Shown: in pieces, positions 39,623-50,200 of the stretch
How positions within the stretch are numbered: the first letter of the stretch is position 1
Layout of the letters: every line of letters begins with the position of its first letter
Virus record (IMG/VR): IMGVR_UViG_3300025896_000024
Location: 1-64,000 of that record
Direction: 5' to 3' (one strand)
Source: a virus
DNA: 64,000 nt
The notes under the pieces: generated by a model
What the model saw: the letters and a program-made list of their open reading frames with translations, nothing else
Told to the model about the DNA's origin: nothing
Database searches by the model: none
Program-made: the position numbers and the translations under genes

Positions 39623-40174
39623 TTAATCTATTTCTAATTGAATATTAAACTTGTTATAATAGAAGTTTAAATCAAATGTAGTAAACTCTGCAATATTTGA
39701 ACTCATATTTAAATCAAGTTCAGATATAGAGTTCATAATTGGTTTTTCAAATACAGCACTCATTATATGAATTCCTTCAGCATCCATTATTTGAAGTTTA
39801 ATATCATTTAACCATGGTTCCCTTACTGTTTTTGAATAATAATAAAGTAAAGTATCTTGCATAATCCAATAATTAATATAACCATCTAAAAGTTGCATTG
39901 TAACTTTAAACTGCCTATCAATTGTATTTTGTATCGGAATAGAACCTCTATGATATGTTATTGTTCCATCATTTGGAGATACTTCAATTGGATCAAATGT
40001 TATCCCTGGTAAATTAACACCCTGGATTGAGTAGTTTATAAAATCAATTGGTTCTGAAATTAAATTACCTGGCATTCTATTCAAATACTTTCGATATTTG
40101 TCAGCAACTTCCTTAGGAATAAAAGTCCTAGGGAATTTGAAATTGAATAAATTATTTCTACTATTTAAAATCAT
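39623..40174 (-). CDS. Tail-tube-like structural protein (probable)
   Basis: A 183-residue protein. NYSIQGVNLPGITFDPIEV, then IDRQFKVTMQLLDGYINYWIMQDTLLYY, then VREPWLNDIKLQIMDAEG and a final strand-rich part give the beta-barrel-plus-helix plan of phage tail tube proteins (gp19 family and its baseplate paralogues gp48/gp54). The normal gp19 is expected beside the sheath gene, which is not in this window, so this may be a tube initiator, terminator or paralogue. It follows the 687-residue gene with a 1-bp overlap. The assignment is from fold-like pattern only. Confidence 0.45.
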   Translation of the reverse strand: MILNSRNNLFNFKFPRTFIPKEVADKYRKYLNRMPGNLISEPIDFINYSIQGVNLPGITFDPIEVSPNDGTITYHRGSIPIQNTIDRQFKVTMQLLDGYINYWIMQDTLLYYYSKTVREPWLNDIKLQIMDAEGIHIMSAVFEKPIMNSISELDLNMSSNIAEFTTFDLNFYYNKFNIQLEID

Positions 40175-42237
40175 TATATAATGTTAACGTTTCCGTAGTA
40201 CAATAAAGATTCAGTACCACCATTTTTTATGTTAATATAAAATTTATCAGCGTTTTGATTTGTATCTGATTGGTCAAATCTAACTGCTGTACTTTTTGCA
40301 ATTTTAAAGAAAACTTCTCCATTACCCATATCCACTCCTGGAAATGAAGGGTCATGTGAAATTCTTTCTTCTATTGTTCCACTTTTAATTATTAAAATCA
40401 TGTCTTCCGCATTCACAAGACTTACTGCATTGAGAACTCCATCCCCTGGTTTTGCAACTTTAAATTTAATAAAGTTATCTGATACCTTAGACAGTGTAAT
40501 AATTCCTGCTCCTTCTATATCATACTTAATATTAGAAGTAGAAGTTACATCTGCTCCATCTGTCGCAATTTTACTGTTTGATGCAACAATCCCGTATGTA
40601 TCTAAAGCAACTGGAACATATTTAGTTTCTCCGACTGATGGTCTTATTGAATTAACAAATTGATTTAACTCTCTGTTAACTGATGTATTTGGTAATGTAT
40701 TATAAACAATAGTAGGCGAAAAACTTGAGTTTAAATTTAACTTTAATAATTTTTTACCATATTTTTTAGGTTGACTATAAATTAATGATGCTACTTTTAA
40801 TATTTGTGTATTATCTGTCTCATTATAAATTCTCATATTTACCGTAATTGTAAAGTTATTTGAAATTGATGAGTTCATAATCACTGGTCTAAATACAATA
40901 GGCTGATCAAATTGTGATGTTTGTGTAAATGTATTTGAGAATGTGTTAATATAATTAAGACCTAACTGTTCACTTACCTGTACTTCATAAAAAATAGTTA
41001 AATCATCGCCGGATGTTTGCATTCTTCCATTAATATAACTTTCAAATCCAGCAGTAGAACCATCTTTAGTTCCATATATTTCAAAATAATCTCCTTCAGT
41101 TGAATGTTCTACATTTACTGAAATATCAACATACTCGTCTTCTTGAGAAAGAGTAAGAGAGTTACCGTCAGATACTCTAATATAATCATATCCTCCAATC
41201 GTAACTACTTCATTAATTAATTTAAAATCAATTTCATAATTTATCGAAGGGTTAATTGCATCTAAAGAACCTGTAGTTCCAAAGAAACTTTCTTCAAATT
41301 CTAGATTTCTTGTGGGATCATACATACTTACTAGAGTAGGTATTTTAATCTCAATATATTTTGAATATGATGTATCTCCTAAAATAAATGGATTTGGATT
41401 TTGAAGTTCAAAACTTGAAGAGTTTAAGTAAACAGTAGAGTTAAAATAGTTATAAACACCTGAATGTCTTTTAATCTTTGTTTGAAATAAAAACCCATCA
41501 TATCCTCTTCCTGAAAAAGAATAACCAGTTCTTAGGTGAAGTCTTATAGTATCATACCATACTGCATTAACAGTTGCAGTGGAAACTACACTAAGAGAAC
41601 TTGAATTTGTTCCTAACCACTCGGTTGAATCTAAATAATTTAAAGAATTATTTAATAATGCCAATGTTCCACTTGTTTCAGTAGGAACTGCATAATATCT
41701 ACCGGATTCCCCAGGTGCTGTTTTAATATCGTTTCCAGTTTGCGCTTCTGGAACTGAAAAAAGAGAACTTGCTCTATTTGAAACTTCAATTTGACCTCCA
41801 ATAAATTTAGTACCATCTAAATCGGTGTATTCATATTGGAATGTCCCATTAGTAGTTGGTGTATAAATATATATTTGACCATTTAAATAACCAGCACCTC
41901 CCGGAATTATAAATTCTGATACATTATTAATACTTGAATCTGTTAAATCAAATTTATATGTTTTACCATTTCTAAGTAAAAGTTGTCTACTTGCAAAACT
42001 ATTTACAACAATATATCCGCTATCGGTAGTAACTGTAAACTCGACAACATCTGCACCAAGTTCACTAATCAAGAATCTTGAAGCACTATTGTCTCCATCA
42101 ACCGTATTTAGGTATTTAATTTGAGTTCCATTATTATCATTTTCAATCTTAACCTGATCGGCATTTGATTGATCGTGATAGATGAATTCTAATAATACAT
42201 CTTCGTCTATTCTTAAGAATCTAGATGATTTTGCCAT
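40174..42237 (-). CDS. Large beta-rich virion protein, unknown
   Basis: A 687-residue, Ser/Thr/Asn-rich protein with long alternating strands and almost no helix, as in tail fibres, baseplate spikes or head decorations. It starts FLRIDEDVLLEFIYHDQSN, and has a hinge-like PGESGRYYAVPTETSGT region. No enzymatic motif or named domain is recognised. It is coupled to the tube-like gene and lies 14 bp after the membrane-anchored protein, at the end of the tail module. Probably virion-surface or baseplate; the exact place is unknown. Confidence 0.6.
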   Translation of the reverse strand: MAKSSRFLRIDEDVLLEFIYHDQSNADQVKIENDNNGTQIKYLNTVDGDNSASRFLISELGADVVEFTVTTDSGYIVVNSFASRQLLLRNGKTYKFDLTDSSINNVSEFIIPGGAGYLNGQIYIYTPTTNGTFQYEYTDLDGTKFIGGQIEVSNRASSLFSVPEAQTGNDIKTAPGESGRYYAVPTETSGTLALLNNSLNYLDSTEWLGTNSSSLSVVSTATVNAVWYDTIRLHLRTGYSFSGRGYDGFLFQTKIKRHSGVYNYFNSTVYLNSSSFELQNPNPFILGDTSYSKYIEIKIPTLVSMYDPTRNLEFEESFFGTTGSLDAINPSINYEIDFKLINEVVTIGGYDYIRVSDGNSLTLSQEDEYVDISVNVEHSTEGDYFEIYGTKDGSTAGFESYINGRMQTSGDDLTIFYEVQVSEQLGLNYINTFSNTFTQTSQFDQPIVFRPVIMNSSISNNFTITVNMRIYNETDNTQILKVASLIYSQPKKYGKKLLKLNLNSSFSPTIVYNTLPNTSVNRELNQFVNSIRPSVGETKYVPVALDTYGIVASNSKIATDGADVTSTSNIKYDIEGAGIITLSKVSDNFIKFKVAKPGDGVLNAVSLVNAEDMILIIKSGTIEERISHDPSFPGVDMGNGEVFFKIAKSTAVRFDQSDTNQNADKFYINIKNGGTESLLYYGNVNII

Positions 42238-42251
42238 TTCTTTATACTTTT

Positions 42252-43088
42252 TTAAAATCTAAGCCATTTTGGTGACCATATTATACCAACATTAAGTGAG
42301 GGTCCGGGTGTTAATACTCCATTTCCAAGATTTATTCCATAACCTAACCCTACTCCAATTGACCATCCAGCCTTCTTTTCGTATTTTTCATTTAGTTTGT
42401 CATTAACTAAATTTATATTTTCTATATTAGTGAAAGTAACTCCAGGATATGGTGTACTTATTTTTAATTTACTTACTCCATTTTCCTTTAATATTGCAGC
42501 CTTTAATTCAATTCCTTCTTCAAGATTAAATTGACTAGATCCAATTGATAAGATATTTGTTTTACTATTTCTAAATACTCCAACGTTGCCACTGAATCGT
42601 CTCCAATTATATTTATCCCAATTTTTTTCATCAGTAAAATTAATAATGCTTAAAGTATCATTAACATATAATATATTTGATTTAGAATTAATAATTGAAT
42701 CCTTAATTCTAATTTCTATTTTTAACAATGAATTAATACCTTTAAAATCCTTTGAAAGATTAAGAGCACTTTGATAATTTTTAATTAGATTTTTATTATC
42801 GTTGGTTAATGTATTTATATCAAATTCATATGCTTTTTTAATTGCAACTAAATCATTATTTTTATTTCTTTCGATCTTAATAGTATCTAAACTTGCTTTA
42901 TAATTATTAAGTTCTCTATCTGCAACTAATTGAACCTGTTTAATTTCTCGTCTAAGAGAAGCATTCGAGTTACATTGTTGTAATAATAATAAAATAAGAA
43001 GAACAGCCCCAATAAAAATTAGGGTTGTTCTTGAAATTTTAGATTTTATAACTCTTAAATATTCTATATATTGATTAATTTTATTCAT
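42252..43088 (-). CDS. Membrane-anchored coiled-coil protein, spanin-like candidate
   Basis: A 278-residue protein with one clear N-terminal membrane helix (about 22-41, TTLIFIGAVLLILLLLQQ), then a coiled coil (about 45-125). The C-terminal domain ends in GWSIGVGLGYGINLGNGVL and a Gly/Trp-rich strand pair, as in outer-membrane beta hairpins. The short basic N-tail would be cytoplasmic and the rest periplasmic. This fits a protein bridging inner and outer membrane, such as a spanin used for the last step of lysis. The Cys after the membrane helix (LQQC) is not a convincing lipobox. A virion role cannot be excluded, since it lies between fibre and baseplate genes. Confidence 0.5.
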   Translation of the reverse strand: MNKINQYIEYLRVIKSKISRTTLIFIGAVLLILLLLQQCNSNASLRREIKQVQLVADRELNNYKASLDTIKIERNKNNDLVAIKKAYEFDINTLTNDNKNLIKNYQSALNLSKDFKGINSLLKIEIRIKDSIINSKSNILYVNDTLSIINFTDEKNWDKYNWRRFSGNVGVFRNSKTNILSIGSSQFNLEEGIELKAAILKENGVSKLKISTPYPGVTFTNIENINLVNDKLNEKYEKKAGWSIGVGLGYGINLGNGVLTPGPSLNVGIIWSPKWLRF

Positions 43089-43103
43089 TGGATTTATATA
43101 TTA

Positions 43104-45884
43104 TTAAGCTCCACATGAATTCCATGTAGTACCTCCGTTAATTGAATATTGTAATTCCATCGCTGCTGAACCAAAGCTTCCAGATCCTGTATTTATAGTT
43201 GGAGTACCTGTGAATTGTACAAAGGTACCATTCACGGTTCCGAAGGAACTTGGATATGCAATGGCAATTGTTTCAGATGTAGTTGTTGTATAAGGAAAAT
43301 TACCAGAAGCCATCTCAGTTCCTGTAATTCCACCATACAATACCTTTCCAGGACCTCCGCTTATATATTGTTGAGATATTAACCTAAGTCTAGCTATTGC
43401 AGTAACACCAGGTCTAACTTGCATTGTTCCACCATCGTATATGGATAGATTACTTGATCCGGAAGTTGTATAGTAAAAGCTTCCATTGACCTTAGAAGAA
43501 TTTATAACACTAGTATAAAGAGATGCCTCTCCATATATTTTTATAAGTATCGTAGAAGTTCCACCTGGTGTATTAGAACCAAAATTACTATCTCTAACTA
43601 CATAATCTACTACCTTTCCTGTCATCCATGATGGATTTACTACATTTGCTGCCGAATATTCTGTAATATTACCGGCTCCTTGTATATTTTGTATAGAAAA
43701 ATCAGAAAGAGTAGATGATAAGAATTTATAGAAATAATCGTCTGCTTTAATTCTATATTTAATATACCTAATACTTCCAGTACTTGCAGTAACAGAACCA
43801 CTTGTAGTTAATATACCAGTACTATTAGGATCTGTTCCTAAATCATACACCTCATACACCATTCCATTTGTAATATTATCGATACTTGAATAATTACTAG
43901 GAGTAGTATAAATTACAGTACTAACATCGTACACTTTATGTGCTAGTGAATTGTATTTGATCTCTACTATATTATTAGTAAATGCTCCATCTTCAGGTTG
44001 AGATGTAACACTTGTCGTTATTTTAATAGTTTTATCACTAGTATCATCAGTATCTATTGTCGCACTAAAGCTTAATCCACCATTTGCTGGTTGAGTAAAC
44101 GTAGGAACAGAAGTCCAATGCATTCCTGGGCTAAGTGACGCTGCACTAATTAATACATTACCTAATGGTATAGTATTAGAACCTTGAACACCTGTATTTG
44201 TTATTTGAACAGTCGGAACTCCATTGTTTGTATTCTCATCTATAAATTTATAAGTTATAGTATATGCTGGAATTGTTGCAATATTACTTGTTGTATTATA
44301 TGTTATACTTCTTTGTGTGCCATTAATGCCTTGGGTTGATACACTCACCGTAACAATTATAGATGTAGGATATGTTCCACCACCTGAAACAACATTAGTT
44401 ACAGTATATCCTGAATTTACTTCAGTAAATGAAGCAGTCGTCGGTATTGTTTGGAAATAATAAGAACTTGGCGCTGTTATTGTCTGAGTAAATGTAATCG
44501 CAGGAGAAACGGCTCCTTCGGCACGAGTATCTGTCTTAGTTGTAGTTACACATCCGGTCGCCGTATTATTTAAATCATCAAACGTATATGTATTTATTGC
44601 TTGTGGTAAAACACCTCCATCTTTCCAATATAAATCGGCCACTCCTAAATATATAATTTGGGGTAATTTTTTAATTGTAAGCGATGTACCACTACCATTT
44701 GCATTTAATAATACACTAGTAGTTTGCACTGTACCACTGATAGAATAAATTCCAGGAGATGATGTGGTTGCTGTTAAACTAGCATCCGCACCACCTATTA
44801 ATGCTATTTCACTATTTGTAATGCTTGCAACTCCTTGACTTGTCGATACTGTAGATGTTGTGTTATCTGCAATGGAATAAGAAAATGAATTTAAGTCAGG
44901 TAATACATAATTGGTAGTTCCATTTGTCCATGTTTTTCCATTACATAAATACCAACCAGTATAATCTCCAATACCTCCACCTACTTTAATAGGAATCGGT
45001 AAATCTTTTTCAGGAGAATTGGCCGCATTATAAATTTGACTATTAATAAATTTGGCAGAATCAGTAAAGATAGAAGGCAAGATAGAAATTATAGTACCTA
45101 CTGGAACTATTCCACCTATTTCTAATGCAGTTTTAAATGTAACTTTACCAGTGTCATCTGCCGCAACTGCTATTTTATTTGCACCTGCACTTGAATTTCC
45201 TATTATTAAGTTTCTATTAATAGTAACAGGTCTATTAAAAATAGTATCAGTATTATATGTTATTGACGAATCTGATATATTTAATAATGTTGCCCCAGTA
45301 ACATTACTTTTAAATATATGATTTTGTGCATACCAAGTAATGGTAGAAGATACTCCGTTTTTAGATTCTATTGTTAAATTATTTTGTAGTGTTACAGAAT
45401 CATAGTTCATTATAAAATCAAAATAATTAGATATACCTGCATTGGTTAATCTTAAATTTGATTTGAAATGATTTTTTCTATTAATTATCCACTGATATGG
45501 AGAATTAGCTCCATCAAATGGTTGCGCCGTATTATATTCTGGATCTGTTTCTAAAAACCCTACGCTAACAACAGGAGGATATAACATAGTATTATTATGA
45601 ATAGGTAGGATGGTATCTGTTGTTAGATTTGCGCCGGATCCTTGAATTCTCCTCCAAGACGCAGTATCATTAGATCCCTGTGGACCTTGTGTACCCTGAT
45701 ATCCCTGATTTCCTTTTTCTCCAGTTGCTCCAGTAACACCCTGTGGCCCAGTTTCTCCCTTAGGTCCAACATTACCTTGAGGTCCTCCACCATTTGCCAC
45801 TAATTGGTCAAAATTATAATTAGTTTTATCTAATTTAATATTATCACTATCAGAAACACTAATTTGTTTTAAATTAATTGCCAT
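43104..45884 (-). CDS. Collagen-like tail fibre with tail-collar domain and Ig-like repeats
   Basis: A 926-residue fibre. After an attachment segment with TNYNFDQLVANGG come 13 uninterrupted Gly-X-Y triplets (about 34-72). A phage tail-collar domain (GWYLCNGKTWTNG, then VLPDLNSF) near residue 310-335 follows. The C-terminal half is a series of beta-sandwich-like segments with repeated Thr/Ser strands. It should trimerise through the collagen part and bind the host with its distal end. It is a paralogue of the next fibre (45928-47283), which has the same number of triplets. A TATAAATA box lies just upstream. Confidence 0.85.
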   Translation of the reverse strand: MAINLKQISVSDSDNIKLDKTNYNFDQLVANGGGPQGNVGPKGETGPQGVTGATGEKGNQGYQGTQGPQGSNDTASWRRIQGSGANLTTDTILPIHNNTMLYPPVVSVGFLETDPEYNTAQPFDGANSPYQWIINRKNHFKSNLRLTNAGISNYFDFIMNYDSVTLQNNLTIESKNGVSSTITWYAQNHIFKSNVTGATLLNISDSSITYNTDTIFNRPVTINRNLIIGNSSAGANKIAVAADDTGKVTFKTALEIGGIVPVGTIISILPSIFTDSAKFINSQIYNAANSPEKDLPIPIKVGGGIGDYTGWYLCNGKTWTNGTTNYVLPDLNSFSYSIADNTTSTVSTSQGVASITNSEIALIGGADASLTATTSSPGIYSISGTVQTTSVLLNANGSGTSLTIKKLPQIIYLGVADLYWKDGGVLPQAINTYTFDDLNNTATGCVTTTKTDTRAEGAVSPAITFTQTITAPSSYYFQTIPTTASFTEVNSGYTVTNVVSGGGTYPTSIIVTVSVSTQGINGTQRSITYNTTSNIATIPAYTITYKFIDENTNNGVPTVQITNTGVQGSNTIPLGNVLISAASLSPGMHWTSVPTFTQPANGGLSFSATIDTDDTSDKTIKITTSVTSQPEDGAFTNNIVEIKYNSLAHKVYDVSTVIYTTPSNYSSIDNITNGMVYEVYDLGTDPNSTGILTTSGSVTASTGSIRYIKYRIKADDYFYKFLSSTLSDFSIQNIQGAGNITEYSAANVVNPSWMTGKVVDYVVRDSNFGSNTPGGTSTILIKIYGEASLYTSVINSSKVNGSFYYTTSGSSNLSIYDGGTMQVRPGVTAIARLRLISQQYISGGPGKVLYGGITGTEMASGNFPYTTTTSETIAIAYPSSFGTVNGTFVQFTGTPTINTGSGSFGSAAMELQYSINGGTTWNSCGA

Positions 45885-45895
45885 TTCTTATTCTA

Positions 45896-45903
45896 TATTT
45901 ATA
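45896..45903 (-). promoter_or_regulatory. Candidate late promoter TATAAATA before the long fibre gene
   Basis: An exact TATAAATA on the minus strand only 11 bp before the ATG. A T4-type start would leave a very short leader, so this is weaker than the copy at 32756-32763 and may be chance in AT-rich DNA. Confidence 0.3.
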
Positions 45904-45927
45904 TTACTATATATCCATTAAATATTA

Positions 45928-47283
45928 TTAGACACCTGGATCTTGCCAAATTAAATCATCTCTTTCCAAATAAACAATATGTATCATTTTTGTAACATAT
46001 ACATTCAATGTTGGAGTACTAGGTAACAGTATCGATGTTCCATTATCATTTGCAGGTATTGTATTTGCATATGAAATATTGTATATACCAGCAGACTGGG
46101 TTGCATTTAATAAAATATCGGATCCTCCTATTAATATTGGAGAATTATCACCAGCACCTGTCACTGTGTGCTGCCCAGCCCCATTTGATGCTATAGAATA
46201 ATCAAACGAATTTAAATTAGGTACTAAATAAGATGGAGTAGCAGATCCACTTGGTTTCCATTCCTTTCCATTACATATATACCAACCGGAATATTGTGTA
46301 TTTAATTTACCTCTTCCCCATCTAATATCCAACAATGGTAGAGAACCATTAATAGTCTGTGTGATTGTTTCATTCAAATAAAAGGAAGTGCTATTTAAAT
46401 CGGAAGCCTTTATTGAAATTATAGAACCAATTGGAAAACTTGGAAATACTTCACGTTTTTTTCTCCAACTTACATTACCTGTGGAGTTATTAGATGATAA
46501 CACATAACCTATAGTTGCGCCAACATTATAGTTAAATACGTTATTCGACGTAGTTGTAGCGGTCGAACTATTTGAAAGAATCACATTATTTGTTAGTCCT
46601 ATCTCGCTTATCATTGAAGTATAGACTCCGCTAATCTGTTCGATGACATGACCTGGATATATTATACCAGTAGAATCACATGTCTTTATAGTAGATTTTG
46701 ATACATTCTGTATTATTGAAAAATTAGGGTCACTTGTAACAAATTTACCGATGTGCAGATTATTATTTTCATCTAATTTAAAATCACATACCTTACTATT
46801 ATAACTAAGTCTTAGATTTGACTTTACACTCCCTGAGGTTGCAGTTGAATTTACATTAGATAATACAACATAATCACCATATCCTACGGGCGTTGTATAT
46901 CTATTTATACCACCATAATTATCATTCCATTTAATTCCAATATTTACAGGAGTAGGAGCATATTGAACTCCACTTGAACTTATTTTTTTTGGAAATAAAT
47001 ATCCAGGTTTTTGAGTATCTGTTTGAAAATAAATCCAATCAGTATCCGCAGAAACACCCTGTGCTCCCTGAAATCCAGAGTTCCCAATAGCACCCTGGAA
47101 TCCTTTCCTTCCAACTGCCCCAAAATTACCATCAGGGCCAATGCGACCATCAGGGCCTGGCATACCTCCATTCCTTAATTGATAAAAATTATAATTAATT
47201 TTATCTACCTTCGGAACTGACCACCATCCTGGACCATTCGCATCCATGTCACTTTTGAATATTTCTTTTATATCGATTTTCAT
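45928..47283 (-). CDS. Collagen-like short tail fibre with tail-collar domain
   Basis: A 451-residue paralogue of the neighbouring fibre. The N-terminus has VDKINYNFYQLRNGG (cf. KTNYNFDQL in the paralogue), then 13 Gly-X-Y triplets (about 40-78). The middle is a strand-rich shaft. A tail-collar domain with GWYICNGKEWKPSG and LVPNLNSFDYSIASN follows, ending soon after IVYLERDDLIWQD. It lacks the long Ig-like C-terminal half of the other copy. This suggests gene duplication followed by gain or loss of the host-binding end. It starts 4 bp after the 1468-residue baseplate gene. Confidence 0.83.
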   Translation of the reverse strand: MKIDIKEIFKSDMDANGPGWWSVPKVDKINYNFYQLRNGGMPGPDGRIGPDGNFGAVGRKGFQGAIGNSGFQGAQGVSADTDWIYFQTDTQKPGYLFPKKISSSGVQYAPTPVNIGIKWNDNYGGINRYTTPVGYGDYVVLSNVNSTATSGSVKSNLRLSYNSKVCDFKLDENNNLHIGKFVTSDPNFSIIQNVSKSTIKTCDSTGIIYPGHVIEQISGVYTSMISEIGLTNNVILSNSSTATTTSNNVFNYNVGATIGYVLSSNNSTGNVSWRKKREVFPSFPIGSIISIKASDLNSTSFYLNETITQTINGSLPLLDIRWGRGKLNTQYSGWYICNGKEWKPSGSATPSYLVPNLNSFDYSIASNGAGQHTVTGAGDNSPILIGGSDILLNATQSAGIYNISYANTIPANDNGTSILLPSTPTLNVYVTKMIHIVYLERDDLIWQDPGV

Positions 47284-47286
47284 TAA

Positions 47287-50200
47287 TTAAGCCTGTATTT
47301 TAACGTGTATTTTAAAATTATAAAAATATCCACTTCTCTTATTATATATTAATCTAAAACTCAATCCATCGTTTTGATAACTTTGAATATTGTAATTAGT
47401 CAATGGTTTAAATCCATTATCAGTTAATTCCGATACATATTTAGTAGAATAGAATTCAGTTTTTAAATCTTTACCCTCTATTCCATATATTGTAATTGCA
47501 TCTATAATAAATCTTGGAGAAATATTGTAATCTGCATATATTTTTAAATCATCATCTAGACTTGTTTTATCGCCATACGAGTTTTCAGGTATTACATACT
47601 TTTCAAATTTTGAAGTAATTCCATCTTCTATTAATTCTGATAAAATAGCATCTGGTAAATAAATATCTGCAATAATTTGTGAATCATCCTCATACCAGTG
47701 TATTGAAGAGGTATTCAATAAATTTAATCTAACCTTGTCCAGCGCGTCTAATGAAAATTCTTGAGTATTTGTATAATTTGTAATATCATACTCATTTTTA
47801 ACTTTCATTATAGTAGAGGATAAAAACGTTTTCTTTTCAACTGGACTTAATGTTCCAGTTACTGATTCACTGCCTCCTCCTGAAAGTGATTTTGTAAAAT
47901 AATCGATAGAATACTTGGATTTAAACATATTAATTTGTTTCTTATCAATTGCCACCTCTCCGATTTTAGGATATAGTGGTAACTTATCAGATGTTTGAGA
48001 AAGTTTTAATATATTTTTAGAATCCTCTGCATTTGTTTTATGGAAAAAATAGTTATCAATATATCCATAGTTTGCATTGACTTCTTTATATGAATCAAAT
48101 GCAATTGAAATATTATTAAATTTATTATAAATTAAATTTGTTCTTTCATTAATAACTTCTCCATCCAATATAATTTTATTATTTGTATAGATATCAGAAA
48201 ATGTAATAATATTATTAAATGATGGATTATACGCTCCATTCATTCTTCGTAATAATGTTATATAACCACCATCGGCTCTATCTGTTATTATACTACCAAT
48301 CTCTCCTGATGACAATTGATATGCTTTGGGTCTATATGGGTCAGTCTCTGACCTTATTAGCGATGGTTTAATAATATCAACGCCTGATTCTATATTTAAT
48401 ACAAAATCATTAAGAGTAACACTAGAATCAATATTAATTGTAGTGTATGTTATATCTCCAAACTGATTAAATCTTTTTGTAAAGTTATATGCATTTACTT
48501 CATTCAATATATCCGTAAACCCGTTTCTACCTCCCTTTGAATATTTAAATTCTCCATTAATTGCAATAAGAGAAAAGTTTGATGGATTTAGTCTGGTAGA
48601 AGGAACTGTAGTTTCTCCATTAATTATATCAAATTTCCACGGCCAACCGCCTACCCTAACACTTATATCATTAATAACCTCAAGTACCTTTACCGCATAA
48701 ATACTACCAAGCGCCTCGAAATATATCCATGAATATTCTCCAAACTCATCACGCGTAATAACTTTTTTAAATTGAGCAGTACCATCCAGGATTGAAAACT
48801 GCGAAGCTTTCAGAATTGATTCTTGATCCATGTTAGTTGAGTGAAAGTCTGAATTATCAAAATCAATGAAAAATGGTATATTAGTATCTAACACAGTATT
48901 ATTAACCTCAATATCTGATAAAGAATACATTTGGTATCTATCAATATATTCAACATCATTTTCTACTACATTAATTTCTACGATAACACATATAAATTTA
49001 AAAATATCATTTTTAACAACATTGAAATTAACAGTATTATTTTCTATAGTTGGTCCACTATTATAATTGAATACCACACCAAATTTATAATCATTAACAT
49101 TTGAGTCTGCTATAAATTCAGAAGGTACTTCTTTTTGATTTTCTTTTCTTTTTAAATAAGAGTACCTAAGTCCTCTAAATACTGCAGATGAATTTCTCTC
49201 GGAGTTTCCAATATCAAATTTGCTCCAAAGTTTTTTATAGGTATTGTCATACCACACATCATCAACAGAATCATAATATCCATTCCAATTAAAGTGAACA
49301 TCAAAATAATTAAAATTAGTATCTTTTAATCTATCCATTGTTATTCCTTCATCCGCATTAAAATTTAAATAATTATTAAAATCTAATTTGCCAGTTCCAT
49401 ATAATCTAAATGGTATTTTATTGATATGAAAGTGCTCCATATTCATTAATTCTACCTTTCTTCCTGATTCTATTTCAATATTTGGAGAAAGATTATCTTC
49501 ACCAAATGCTTCATTTACATTTAATACATATGGAAGATTTCTAGCGTTAGTTGCATTTTTTAATTCAAATTTACAAATAGTAGGAACGATTCTACTTAAT
49601 ATTGCAGTTTCCTTTAACTGATTTTCATTAAGTCGATCGTATTCACTTTCTATAATTTGTTGTACACTATCTTTATATATAGTCTCAGACTCTAGCACTC
49701 CATTTAATCCATCGTACGACGCCAACGAAATCATATCGTTATCATATACCAAATCTCCTAGTTTTGAATTTTTTGTAGAATAAAAATCAAAATCAAAATC
49801 TTTAAAATCATATGCTGAAAATAAACCATGTGAAACTCTATATGGTTCATATATTTCAAATGTATTATCATTAGATAATTTAACTGGAGTATTTAAAACT
49901 ACTCTATAAAAATCAATATTGAATGGATCTTTTTCTATTTCAATTATTTGAACAAATATATTTGAATCTTTTTGTTTTACCCATTCTCCGGATATCACAT
50001 TTCCTATTTCTTTTTTATCAACGAGTATTGATTGTCCTTCATTTGAACCTCCAATCATTGTATATATGCTCCAGTGACTAAATACTGTGTTTGTTGTAAT
50101 AGGGACTAATGAATCCACTAAACCAACATCGTTTAACTCTCCTGAATCTATTGTAACAAAATCAACAAAATTTAAATTATAAACACCAAATGCATTTTGC

